Source: Bosea sp. Tri-49
GTDB taxonomy: Bacteria; Pseudomonadota; Alphaproteobacteria; Rhizobiales; Beijerinckiaceae
Direction: 5' to 3'
Assembly (NCBI RefSeq): GCF_003952665.1
Contig: NZ_CP017946.1
Location: 5,935,582-5,999,581, forward strand
Length of the DNA: 64,000 nt
Below are positions 15,745 through 23,856 of this stretch, one piece after another. A program made the translations under genes and the position numbers. A model generated the notes under the pieces. It saw nothing but the letters and a program-made list of their open reading frames with translations, was not told the origin of the DNA and ran no database searches. The first letter of the stretch is position 1. Every line of letters begins with the position of its first letter.

Positions 15745-16272
15745 ATGACCGATTTGACCATGCTGAGGCCCGAGGCCGAGGACGGCGCGATCTCGTTTGC
15801 GCGCGGCTTCGTCAAATCGGACGCGTTCATGCAGCTGTTCCGCGAGGGGATGGGGCTGGTCGAGGCAACCGCTTCCTATCTCGATGGCGACGGGCGGGCC
15901 GAGTCGGCGGCGCTGCCGCGCGAGGTCTCGCTGACTTATGCGACCGAGAGCATGCGCCTGACGACGCGTCTGATGCAGATCGCATCCTGGCTTCTGGTGC
16001 AGCGCGCCGTTGCCGAGGGCGAGATGAGCGCCGATCAGGCGCGCAACGAGCACAATAAGGTGCGCATCGCCGAGTCGATGCTGCAGCCGACCAGCGCCGA
16101 GGCCGAACGCCTGCCGCAGCGCCTGCGCGACCTCGTCGCCCGTTCGGTCCGCTTGCAGGAGCGCATCCGCAATCTCGATGAGCAGATGTCCGGCACGGGC
16201 CGACCCGTCGCGGCGAATCCGGTGCGCGGCCAGCTCGAAAGCCTGCAGGCGCGGCTCGGCCTGCTGCGCTGA
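15745..16272 (+). CDS. rcdA: RcdA-like regulator of CtrA degradation (DUF1465)
   Basis: 175-residue helical protein of the DUF1465 family, which includes Caulobacter RcdA, an adaptor that helps deliver CtrA to the ClpXP protease at the cell pole. The diagnostic stretch is SLTYATESMRLTTRLMQIAS near residues 62-81, followed by WLLVQRAVAEGEMS; the N-terminal part FVKSDAFMQLFREGMGLVEA also fits. ATG 15745 follows GGAGACAGGG. Its neighbours (candidate small RNA, zapA) are cell-cycle and division related. I am confident of the family; the exact RcdA role in this organism is inferred. Confidence 0.78.
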   Translation: MTDLTMLRPEAEDGAISFARGFVKSDAFMQLFREGMGLVEATASYLDGDGRAESAALPREVSLTYATESMRLTTRLMQIASWLLVQRAVAEGEMSADQARNEHNKVRIAESMLQPTSAEAERLPQRLRDLVARSVRLQERIRNLDEQMSGTGRPVAANPVRGQLESLQARLGLLR

Positions 16273-16447
16273 GAGCCGCCTTGGCCGCCATTCAGGTGGC
16301 CGGCTGCGCCAAGCTTGCCCCGGATATCCACTGCGCAGACCGCTGCGCGGGGCGCAAAGCGCCCAAAGCGCTTTCCACGGTCATATTTGTTAAACTAGGC
16401 TTCCGAATCGGATGAGCCGGCTCCAGCCGGCCTGCAGAGGAAGAAGC

Positions 16448-16756
16448 GTGGCGTCTCCAGGACTGGATCACGCCCTGTCGCGCCTCGAAAGCGCGCTCGG
16501 CCAACTCGAAGCAGCCGCTCGCAGGCGGCTAGAGGTCGAGCGTGGCCGGGCCAATCTCGAAACAGAACTCACCTTGATGCAGGACGATCGTGCCCGCCTC
16601 GCTGTCGAGCTTGACGGCGCGATGGCCCGAGTCGGACAGGTCCAGGGTGTCGCGGAAGAGGTCGACCGCAAGCTCGATCGCGCCATGACGGCGCTCACCG
16701 AGCTGATCGCGCGTGTCGAAGTCCGCCCTGACGAAGAAGCCGAACAGGACGCCTGA
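16448..16756 (+). CDS. DUF4164 coiled-coil protein
   Basis: 102 residues, almost entirely one predicted coiled coil (LDHALSRLESALGQLEAAAR through LDRAMTALTELIARVE) with an acidic tail. Proteins of this family lie immediately upstream of zapA in many Hyphomicrobiales and may work with the divisome; the function is not established. It starts at GTG 16448 with AGAGGAAG six bases upstream. Its stop overlaps the zapA start as TGATG, indicating coupled translation. Confidence 0.8.
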   Translation: MASPGLDHALSRLESALGQLEAAARRRLEVERGRANLETELTLMQDDRARLAVELDGAMARVGQVQGVAEEVDRKLDRAMTALTELIARVEVRPDEEAEQDA

Positions 16757-17124
16757 TGCCCCAGGTCAACGTCACCATCTCCGGCAAGGCCTACCGCATG
16801 GCGTGCGGCGAGGGCGAGGAGCCGCATCTGGAGGCGCTCGCGCAGCTCTATGACGGCAAGATCGAGGAGATGCGCCAGGCCTTCGGCGAGATCGGCGACA
16901 TGCGCCTGCATGTCATGGCGGCGCTGATGGTCGCCGACGAGGTCAGCGAGCTGAAGAAGAAGGTCGAGACGCTCGAAGGCCGGCTGCAATCGATCGAGGG
17001 CGATGCGGGTACCGCCGACCAACGCGCTGGCGAGGTCGAAGAGAAGGCGGCAGCCGCTCTCGTCGCTGCCGCCGAGCGCATCGAGGGGGTGGCACGGAGC
17101 CTGCTGCCGGGGCAGACGGGGTAA
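16756..17124 (+). CDS. zapA: Cell division protein ZapA
   Basis: 122 residues. ZapA binds and bundles FtsZ filaments at the division site. The globular N-terminal domain begins QVNVTISGKAYRMACGEGEE and continues with LEALAQLYDGKIEEMRQAFG and MRLHVMAALMVADEVSELKK, all typical of alphaproteobacterial ZapA. The C-terminal third is a coiled coil that would dimerise. Its start overlaps the DUF4164 stop. ZapA next to 6S RNA and the fau gene is a widely conserved order, here interrupted by ddl. Confidence 0.9.
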   Translation: MPQVNVTISGKAYRMACGEGEEPHLEALAQLYDGKIEEMRQAFGEIGDMRLHVMAALMVADEVSELKKKVETLEGRLQSIEGDAGTADQRAGEVEEKAAAALVAAAERIEGVARSLLPGQTG

Positions 17125-17260
17125 GCGGGGGCGCCGAACAAGCGCGGGGAACCCTCCGCGGTCGTTTCGCGCTACAACTTCTCCCCAGCCCGCCTTTGCA
17201 ATTCCTCAATCATGCCTGACTGACGCTCGCAGCTGTGATGAGTCGATGAAGGCAGGGACG

Positions 17261-18325
17261 ATGAGCGACAGGGTGCGGGTGGCGGTTCTCCTCGGTGGCA
17301 AGTCGGCCGAGCACGAGGTTTCGCTGATGTCTGCCACCAATGTGGTCAAGGCAATCGACAAGGCGAAGTACGACGTCGTGCCGATCCTGATCACCAAGGC
17401 CGGGCAATGGCGCGAGCTCGAATTGCAAAACGGCGTCCTGCCCGATCCGATTCCGCAGGATGGTGCTGAGATCTGCCTGCTGCCCGGCGGAGGCGGACGC
17501 CTGCTGCGCCTGCAGGACGGGGCGGCGCCGCAGACGCTCCAGAAGATCGACGTGCTCTTCCCGGTGCTGCACGGTCTTGATGGCGAGGATGGCTCGGTCC
17601 AGGGTCTGGCCGCGGTCGCCGGCATCCCGCTGGCGGGCTGCGGCATCGTCGGCTCGGCCAATGCGCTCGACAAGGACATCGCCAAGCGGCTGCTGCGCGA
17701 GGCCGGCCTCGGCGTTGCCCGTTCGCTCACCATTCGCCAGGGCGAGACGCTGAGCTTCGAGCAAGCCAGCGCCGCGCTCGGCCTGCCGCTCTTCGTCAAG
17801 CCGGCCCGGCAGGGTTCCTCGGTCGGCGTCAGCAAGGCGACGACCGCCGAGGCTTTCACGGCCGCCCTCGCCGAGGCCTTCCGGCATGATCGCGTGGTTC
17901 TGGTCGAGGAGCTCATCGAAGGCCGCGAGATCGAACTCAGCGTGCTGGAGCAGGCCAATGGCGAGACGATTGTCTCGCTGCCGGGCGAGATTGTCGCTGC
18001 TGCGAGCCATGGCTTCTATACCTACGAGGCCAAATATCTCGACGAGGACGGCGCCCGCGTCGAGGTTCCAGCCGATCTGCCCGAGGAGACAATCGCCAAC
18101 CTGCAGGTGCTGGCCAAGCGCGCCTTCTACGCGCTCGGCTGCGACGGTATGGCCCGCGTCGACTTCTTCCTGCGGCCGGATGGCAGCGCGCTGATCAACG
18201 AGATCAACACCATCCCCGGCTTCACCGACATCAGCATGTTTCCGAAGGCGCTCGCGGCCAGCGGCATCGCCTATCCCGACCTGATCGACCGGGTGATCCG
18301 GCACGGCATCGCGCGTGGTGCCTGA
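17261..18325 (+). CDS. ddl: D-alanine--D-alanine ligase
   Basis: 354-residue ATP-grasp enzyme that makes D-Ala-D-Ala for peptidoglycan in the cytoplasm. The N-terminal signature VAVLLGGKSAEHEVSLMSA, the central HGLDGEDGSVQG, the ATP-binding VKPARQGSSVGVSK near residue 180 and the metal-binding INEINTIPGFTDISMFP near 315 are all present. ATG 17261 follows GGCAGGGA; an upstream in-frame opening overlaps zapA and is not coding. Length is that of the DdlA type. A second ddl is expected in the division-cell-wall cluster elsewhere (inference). Confidence 0.93.
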   Translation: MSDRVRVAVLLGGKSAEHEVSLMSATNVVKAIDKAKYDVVPILITKAGQWRELELQNGVLPDPIPQDGAEICLLPGGGGRLLRLQDGAAPQTLQKIDVLFPVLHGLDGEDGSVQGLAAVAGIPLAGCGIVGSANALDKDIAKRLLREAGLGVARSLTIRQGETLSFEQASAALGLPLFVKPARQGSSVGVSKATTAEAFTAALAEAFRHDRVVLVEELIEGREIELSVLEQANGETIVSLPGEIVAAASHGFYTYEAKYLDEDGARVEVPADLPEETIANLQVLAKRAFYALGCDGMARVDFFLRPDGSALINEINTIPGFTDISMFPKALAASGIAYPDLIDRVIRHGIARGA

Positions 18326-18399
18326 CGGCACGAAATTCCCACACCTTCCACTAAACGCCTCTGGCGCTTTGCCGGCATGCATCCTACCTTGTCGCGGCG

Positions 18400-18556
18400 G
18401 GGCTGCCTGGTGCGTGCGAGTCATGTATTCCCGGGCCCATACGACTCCCTAGGGAGCTGTCCCTGACTGGGTCCCTGGACCCGGACACACGGCGCCCACC
18501 TACTTTGTAGGTGTCCCGGGATCGAAATCTCCACGGCCAAGGTGGCTCCGCACTGC
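18400..18556 (+). ncRNA. ssrS: Candidate 6S RNA
   Basis: The 233-base gap between ddl and fau has no gene but is rich in pairing: GTGCGAG (18413-18419) can pair with CTCCGCAC (18546-18553) and outer GGGC with GCCC to close a long hairpin, with internal hairpins GAGTC..GACTC (18418-18448), GGGTCC/GGACCC (18469-18482) and CACCTAC/GTAGGTG (18498-18514). 6S RNA, the regulator that mimics an open promoter and binds RNA polymerase, is usually found between zapA and fau. Support is location plus a long interrupted stem; the ends are approximate and a covariance search has not been done. Confidence 0.4.
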
Positions 18557-18558
18557 CC

Positions 18559-19134
18559 ATGACTGATGCCGTCTCTCGCGTCCCCTCTCCTCGCAAGGCG
18601 GCGCTGCGCACCGAAGCACTCGCCCGGCGCGACGCCCTTGAACTCGACGACCGCCTGATCTGGGACGAGGCCATTGTCGCGCGCGCCCTGGCCCTGCCGG
18701 TGTTCGCGCTGGGGCCGGTCTCGGCCTATTGGCCGATGCGCTCGGAGGCCGATCCACGCCCGATCCTGGAAGCTCTGCACGAGCGCGGCCTGCCACTCTG
18801 CCTGCCGGCGATCGTCGAGAAACGCATGCTCTTCCGGCGCTGGGCTCCCTGGGAGCCGATCGTGCCAGGCGGCTTCGGGACGCTGGTGCCGAGCCCTGAG
18901 GAGCCGGAGGTCAGGCCTACGATCCTGATCGTCCCGCTTGCCGCCTTCGACCGGCGCGGCTACCGCATCGGCTATGGCAAGGGCTATTACGACCGCGCCA
19001 TCGCCGAGCTCGAACCGGTCGCGACAGTCGGCATCGCCTATGCGGCACAAGAGATCGAGGCCGTGCCCGCCGAGGCGCATGACCGCCGCCTCGACTGGGT
19101 CGTCACGCAGGGCGAGACGATCCGCTGCGGTTGA
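18559..19134 (+). CDS. 5-formyltetrahydrofolate cyclo-ligase
   Basis: 191 residues. The enzyme converts 5-formyl-THF to 5,10-methenyl-THF with ATP. The family signature RIGYGKGYYDRAIAEL near residue 137 is complete; the N-terminal basic helix (RKAALRTEALARR) and VSAYWPMRSEADPRPIL also fit. ATG 18559 is preferred; an in-frame opening runs further upstream into the candidate 6S RNA. There is no good ribosome site ahead of the ATG. Linkage of this gene (fau/ygfA) to 6S RNA is conserved in many proteobacteria. Confidence 0.9.
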   Translation: MTDAVSRVPSPRKAALRTEALARRDALELDDRLIWDEAIVARALALPVFALGPVSAYWPMRSEADPRPILEALHERGLPLCLPAIVEKRMLFRRWAPWEPIVPGGFGTLVPSPEEPEVRPTILIVPLAAFDRRGYRIGYGKGYYDRAIAELEPVATVGIAYAAQEIEAVPAEAHDRRLDWVVTQGETIRCG

Positions 19135-19320
19135 TTTCGCTGCGGTGATCACGTCATTAGCAGGCGCGCCTTTCATTCAAGACGCAGTTGTCCTGCCGTG
19201 TTTTCCTCCAAGCTGCGACGTCGTACCGTGCGGCCCGAGGCGGGCCGGGGACGACCGCATTTTGCGTGAAAGCGCGACGGAACGGGCTGCAATGTGGCAG
19301 CCCAATCACTGGATAGTGTC

Positions 19321-20154
19321 ATGCGTCTACTCTTCCTCGGCGACATCGTCGGGCGCGCCGGCCGCCTCGCCGTGCAGGATCGCCTCCCTGGCCTGCGCGA
19401 GCGCTGGAAGCTCGATTGCGTCGTCATCAATGGCGAGAACTCCGCCGGCGGCTTCGGCATCACCGAAGCGATCTGCGACGAGACGCTTGCCGCTGGCGCC
19501 GATGTCATCACGCTCGGCAATCATTCCTGGGACCAGCGCGAGGCGATGGTCTTCATCGAGCGCCAGCCACGCCTGATCCGGCCCGCGAACTACCCGCCCG
19601 GCACGCCCGGCCGCGGCGCGACCGTGATCGAAGCCCGCAACGGCGCGCGCGTCCTCGTCGTCAACGTCATGGGCCGGCTGTTCATGGACGCGCTCGACGA
19701 CCCCTTCGCGGCGCTGGAGCGAGAGCTCGCTGCCTGCCCGCTGCGCGAGGCCGCCGACGCCGTCATCGTCGACGTTCATGCCGAGGCGACCAGCGAGAAG
19801 CTCGCCATGGCCTATTATCTCGATGGCCGCGCCAGCCTCGTCGTCGGCACCCATACCCATGTCCCGACCTCGGATACGCGCGTGCTGCCGGCCGGCACTG
19901 CCTACCAGACCGATGCCGGCATGTGCGGCGACTACGAGTCGATCCTCGGCATGCAGAAGGAGGAGGCGATCCGCCGCTTCCTGCAGAAGACGCCGGGCTC
20001 GCGGCTGGAGCCGGCGCTCGGCGAGGGCACGTTGTCGGGTATCGCCGTCGAGACCGATGACCGCACGGGCCTCGCCAAGGCAGCCTGGCCGGTGCGTCTT
20101 GGCTCAACGCTCGCCGAGACCTGGCCGACAGCCTGGGATCAGCAGGGCGGCTGA
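19321..20154 (+). CDS. YmdB-family metallophosphoesterase
   Basis: 277 residues of the TIGR00282/YmdB family; characterised members hydrolyse 2',3'-cyclic nucleotides. The two-metal motifs are present: MRLLFLGDIVGRAGR at the N-terminus, VINGENSAGGFGIT, TLGNHSWDQ, VDVHAEATSEK and GTHTHVPTSD. ATG 19321 begins directly with the conserved N-terminus; an in-frame opening extends nine codons but adds nothing conserved. A ribosome site is weak. The stop overlaps the next gene as TGATG. The 186 bases before it show no clear element. Confidence 0.88.
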   Translation: MRLLFLGDIVGRAGRLAVQDRLPGLRERWKLDCVVINGENSAGGFGITEAICDETLAAGADVITLGNHSWDQREAMVFIERQPRLIRPANYPPGTPGRGATVIEARNGARVLVVNVMGRLFMDALDDPFAALERELAACPLREAADAVIVDVHAEATSEKLAMAYYLDGRASLVVGTHTHVPTSDTRVLPAGTAYQTDAGMCGDYESILGMQKEEAIRRFLQKTPGSRLEPALGEGTLSGIAVETDDRTGLAKAAWPVRLGSTLAETWPTAWDQQGG

Positions 20155-21308
20155 TGTCGCAGCTCTTCTCCGCTGTCGTTGCCGTCTTTGTCGGTTACGC
20201 GGCTTCGGTCGCGGTGATCCTCGCTGCTGCGCAGGCACTTGGAGCGACGCCCGGACAGACCGTCTCCTGGCTCGCCGGGCTCGCCATCGCCAAGGGGCTC
20301 GCCAGCCTTATCCTGTCCTGGCGGCACCGCATGCCGATCATCTGCGCCTGGTCGACGCCGGGCGCTGCGCTGATCGCGGCCGCGAGCGGCGTCGACATGG
20401 CTTCGGCTGTCGGCGCCTTCCTCGCGGCGGCAGCGCTGATGATGGCGACCGCCGCCTTCCGCCCGCTCGGTGCGCTGGTCGAGCGCATTCCGATGAGCAT
20501 CGCCGCGGCCATGCTCGCCGGCGTGATCTTCCGTTTCGTCGTCGCCGTCTTCGACGAGATGAAGCTGCAGCCGGCGTTGGTGCTGACGCTGCTCGTCGTC
20601 TTCCTGCTGGCGAGGTTGTGGAATCCCTTCCTCGGCGTCATCGCGGCGCTTGCTGCCGGCCTCGCGCTCGCCTTCGCCACCGGTACGGCGACACTGCCGG
20701 CCGGGCCGGTCGCGCTGACCCATATCGAGCTGATCGTCCCGCATCTGGACCTGACTGCGATCGTCGGCGTCGGCATCCCGCTCTATCTCGTCACCATGGC
20801 GGCGCAGAACCTGCCGGGCTTCGCCGTGTTGCGCGCCTCCGGCTATCAGCCGCCGACGGCGTCCTGCCTGTTCGTCACCGGGCTGATGTCCTTCCTGACC
20901 GCCCCGACCGGCGCGCATATGGTCAACATGGCGGCGATCAGCGCCTCGATCTGCACCGGTGCCGACACGCATCCTGATCCGAAAGAGCGCTGGAAGGCCG
21001 GGATTTGGTACGGCTTCTTCTGGCTCGCGATTGCGGCGACTGCCGGCCTGCTGCTGGCGCTGATCCTCGCCATGCCCAAGGCGCTGATCGTCGCGGTCGC
21101 CGGTCTTGGCCTCGTCGGCTCGCTGACAGGGGCGCTCGGCCAGGCGATGGGCAGCGACAAGAATCGCTTCGCGGCGGTCGTCACCTTCGCCGTCGCGGCT
21201 TCCAGCCTGTCGCTATTCGGCGTCGGTTCCGCTTTCTGGAGCTTGGTCGCCGGGCTTATGGTCTTGACATTGGATCACGCCGCAGGCCGTTTGCGCGCAA
21301 GATCATGA
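20154..21308 (+). CDS. BenE-like inner-membrane transporter
   Basis: 384 residues with about 11-12 membrane helices. It fits the benzoate/H+ symporter (BenE) family, which shares the UraA-like fold: IICAWSTPGAALIAAA near residue 65 and GIPLYLVTMAAQNLPGFAVL near 205 are characteristic, the latter containing the substrate-site loop. The true substrate is unknown, since BenE homologues are often found away from aromatic degradation genes, as here. Its start overlaps the YmdB stop (TGATG) and its stop overlaps the next start (ATGA). Confidence 0.85.
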   Translation: MSQLFSAVVAVFVGYAASVAVILAAAQALGATPGQTVSWLAGLAIAKGLASLILSWRHRMPIICAWSTPGAALIAAASGVDMASAVGAFLAAAALMMATAAFRPLGALVERIPMSIAAAMLAGVIFRFVVAVFDEMKLQPALVLTLLVVFLLARLWNPFLGVIAALAAGLALAFATGTATLPAGPVALTHIELIVPHLDLTAIVGVGIPLYLVTMAAQNLPGFAVLRASGYQPPTASCLFVTGLMSFLTAPTGAHMVNMAAISASICTGADTHPDPKERWKAGIWYGFFWLAIAATAGLLLALILAMPKALIVAVAGLGLVGSLTGALGQAMGSDKNRFAAVVTFAVAASSLSLFGVGSAFWSLVAGLMVLTLDHAAGRLRARS

Positions 21309-21958
21309 CTATGAACCTGCCCCGCACCCGCCTGATGCTCGTCACGCCGCCGATCCTGGATCCCGGCGCGATCACCTTTCGCTTGATGCAGGCCTTCGCC
21401 GGCGGCGATGTCGCCGCCGTGCTGCTTCGGCTCGCGCCCGGCGACGAGCGCAGCCTGACCGAACGGGTCAAGGCGCTGGCCTCGCCGGTGCAGGCGCAGA
21501 ACGTCGCTCTGGTGGTCGAGGCGTCGGCCCAGGTCGCCAGCCGCGGCGGCGCCGACGGAGTCCATTTGACTCAAGGGGCCGAAGCCATCGCCGATGCCCG
21601 CTCCAGCCTGAAGCAGGAGCGCATCATCGGGGCAGGGGGACTGCGCTCGCGCCATGACGCCATGGATATGGGCGAGGCCGGCGTCGACTATGTCATGTTC
21701 GGCGAGCCGCGGCCGGACGGCTCGCTCCCGCCGCTGCCGGCGGTGATCGAGCGCGCCTCCTGGTGGGCCGAAATCTTCGAGACGCCCTGCATCGCCTATT
21801 GTCCGGACGCCGATTCCGTTCCGACCCTGATCGAGACTGGCGCCGAATTCGTCGCCCTCGGCGAATGGGTGTTCGCCGAGGGCGTCGACATCCGTGCCGC
21901 GGTCGCCGAGGCCGATGCTGCGATCACGGCCCAGCACGCCCGCAGGACGGCGCGATGA
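21305..21958 (+). CDS. Thiamine-phosphate synthase-like (ThiE/TenI) protein
   Basis: 217-residue TIM-barrel protein of the ThiE/TenI superfamily. The C-terminal phosphate-binding part is recognisable (IIGAGGLRSRHDAMDMGEAG, DYVMFGEPRPDG, FVALGEWVFA). It lacks some canonical ThiE residues, so it may be a TenI-like or uncharacterised relative rather than a true thiamine-phosphate synthase. In Hyphomicrobiales, members of this group commonly sit beside Sel1 and inositol monophosphatase genes, as here. ATG 21305 overlaps the BenE stop; ATG 21311 is an alternative start. The stop overlaps the Sel1 gene start (ATGA). Confidence 0.75.
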   Translation: MTMNLPRTRLMLVTPPILDPGAITFRLMQAFAGGDVAAVLLRLAPGDERSLTERVKALASPVQAQNVALVVEASAQVASRGGADGVHLTQGAEAIADARSSLKQERIIGAGGLRSRHDAMDMGEAGVDYVMFGEPRPDGSLPPLPAVIERASWWAEIFETPCIAYCPDADSVPTLIETGAEFVALGEWVFAEGVDIRAAVAEADAAITAQHARRTAR

Positions 21959-22881
21959 GGCTTGCGCTCGCCGCGCTCGCCTTGACGCTTGCCCTACCGG
22001 CCGCCGCGGCGGGGTCGGTGCCCGACCTCGCTTACGGCGCCTATCAGGCCGGACATTACCGGCGGGCGCAGGCGGAGGCCCTGAAGCGGCTCGAGGCCGA
22101 TCCGAACGATGCAGCGGCGATGACGCTGCTCGGCGAGATCTATCGCCAGGGCCTCGGTGTCCGTGGCGACGCCAAGGCCGCAGCCGACTGGTACCGGTTC
22201 GCAGCCGACAAGGGCGATGTCAGCGCCATGTTTGCGCTCGCCATGGCGATGCTGGAAGGACGCGGCCTGCCGCGCGACCCGAAGACGGCCGGCGTCCTGC
22301 TTGAGAAGGCCGCCGCCGCCAGCCACCCGGCCGCCAACTACAATCTCGCCATCGCGCTGCTTGCGACCGGTAAGCCGCAGGATGATCAGCGGGCCATAGG
22401 TTGTCTCAGGGTTGCAGCCGCGGCCGATCTCGGCGACGCCCAGCATGCGCTCTCCATCCTCTACAAGATGGGCCGCGGTGTGCCGCAGGATGACGGGATG
22501 GCAGCCGAGTGGATGGGCAAGGCGGCGGCCAACGGGCTGATCGCCGGCGAGGTCGAGTACGCGATCATGCTGTTCAACGGCGATGGCGTCGCCAAGGACG
22601 AGCGCGCCGCGGTGAAGCTTTTCATCCGCGCCGCCAACAAGGGCAACGCCATCGCCCAGAACCGATTGGCCAAGCTCTACCAGTTCGGCCGCGCTATCTC
22701 GCCAGACCTCTCGGAAGCTGCCGCCTGGCACCTCGCAGCGCGCGCGCAGGGCCTCTCCGATGCCACGCTCGACCAGGTTCTGGAGCGGCTTTCGCCGGAG
22801 CAACGCGCCCGCGCCGCCCGCCTTGCTGCCGACCGGATCGAGGCCACGGCCTTGACGACGCCGAGCCAACCGAGCAAGTGA
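21955..22881 (+). CDS. Exported Sel1-repeat protein
   Basis: 308 residues with a signal peptide (MRLALAALALTLALPAAAA) and then a solenoid of about six Sel1/TPR-like repeats, each with the A.W..AA..G...A...L...Y..G pattern (for example GLGVRGDAKAAADWYRFAAD, then GRGVPQDDGMAAEWMGKAA). Sel1 proteins act as periplasmic or membrane-associated protein-binding scaffolds; the partner is unknown. It starts at ATG 21955 overlapping the ThiE-like stop, so YmdB, BenE, ThiE-like and Sel1 genes form one overlapping translation unit. Confidence 0.85.
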   Translation: MRLALAALALTLALPAAAAGSVPDLAYGAYQAGHYRRAQAEALKRLEADPNDAAAMTLLGEIYRQGLGVRGDAKAAADWYRFAADKGDVSAMFALAMAMLEGRGLPRDPKTAGVLLEKAAAASHPAANYNLAIALLATGKPQDDQRAIGCLRVAAAADLGDAQHALSILYKMGRGVPQDDGMAAEWMGKAAANGLIAGEVEYAIMLFNGDGVAKDERAAVKLFIRAANKGNAIAQNRLAKLYQFGRAISPDLSEAAAWHLAARAQGLSDATLDQVLERLSPEQRARAARLAADRIEATALTTPSQPSK

Positions 22882-22981
22882 CGGCGCGAATTCGCGCCGC
22901 GCAGCCGGCGCTGCCCGACGACTGCCGCTCTTTGATAGTCCGTTCCATTCTGCCGCGCTTCGAGCGCCGGAGGTTTTGATA

Positions 22982-23770
22982 ATGATCCGCTCGCCCCTGA
23001 TGACCGTGATGACCGATGCCGTGATGAAGGCGTCACGTTCGCTGAAGCGCGATTTCGGCGAGGTCGAGAACCTGCAGGTCCTGGCCAAGGGACCCGGCGA
23101 TTTCGTCTCCAAGGCCGACCACAAGGCCGAGGAGATTCTGCACGCGGCGCTGGAGAAGGCGCGGCCGGGCTACGGCTTCGTCATGGAAGAGAGCGGCGTC
23201 GTCGTTGGCACCGACGAGAGCAATCGCTGGCATGTCGACCCGCTCGACGGCACCCACAACTTCCTGCGGGGCATCCCGCACTGGAACATCTCGGTGGCGC
23301 TGGAGCGCGACAACCAGTTCATCGCCGGCGTGGTCTACGACGCCGCCAAGGACGAGCTCTTCATCGCCGAGAAGGGCAAGGGCGCCTATGTCAACAACCG
23401 CCGCATGCGCGTCTCCGGCCGCCGCGAATCGCCGGACATGCTGATCGGCATGGGCGTGCCGCATATCGGCAAGGGCGGGCACCCGCTCTTCCTCAAGGAG
23501 CTCGGCGCTGTGATGAGCCGCTTCGCCAATGTCCGACGCATGGGCTCGGCCGCGCTCGACATCGCCTATGTCGCCGCCGGCCGCATGGATGCCTATTGGG
23601 AACGCGGCCTCAACACCTGGGATTTCGGCGCCGCTGCGGTGATGGTGCGCGAGGCGGGCGGCACTTTCGGCACACTTGACGGCAAGCAGCCGACATCGGC
23701 CAAGGACGTGATCTGCGGCAACGAGGCCGGCGAGCCGGCGTTGCGCGCAGTCCTCAAGACCGTGGTTTGA
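22982..23770 (+). CDS. Inositol monophosphatase family protein
   Basis: 262 residues. The Mg-dependent phosphatase motifs are intact: MEESG near residue 65, WHVDPLDGTHNFLRGIPHW near 82-100 and NTWDFGAAAVMVREAGG near 214. The family cleaves inositol-1-phosphate or related sugar phosphates and can influence translation or lipid metabolism; the substrate is not determined. GGAGG lies upstream of ATG 22982; an in-frame TTG six bases earlier is a less likely start. About 100 bases separate it from the Sel1 gene. Confidence 0.92.
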   Translation: MIRSPLMTVMTDAVMKASRSLKRDFGEVENLQVLAKGPGDFVSKADHKAEEILHAALEKARPGYGFVMEESGVVVGTDESNRWHVDPLDGTHNFLRGIPHWNISVALERDNQFIAGVVYDAAKDELFIAEKGKGAYVNNRRMRVSGRRESPDMLIGMGVPHIGKGGHPLFLKELGAVMSRFANVRRMGSAALDIAYVAAGRMDAYWERGLNTWDFGAAAVMVREAGGTFGTLDGKQPTSAKDVICGNEAGEPALRAVLKTVV

Positions 23771-23856
23771 TTGCGAGAAGCCTGTTTTCGGCTTGATCCC
23801 GGCGTGGCGGGAGGCGACAGTCGCCGCCGCGACGAAACCGGATCGGATGAGCAGGC

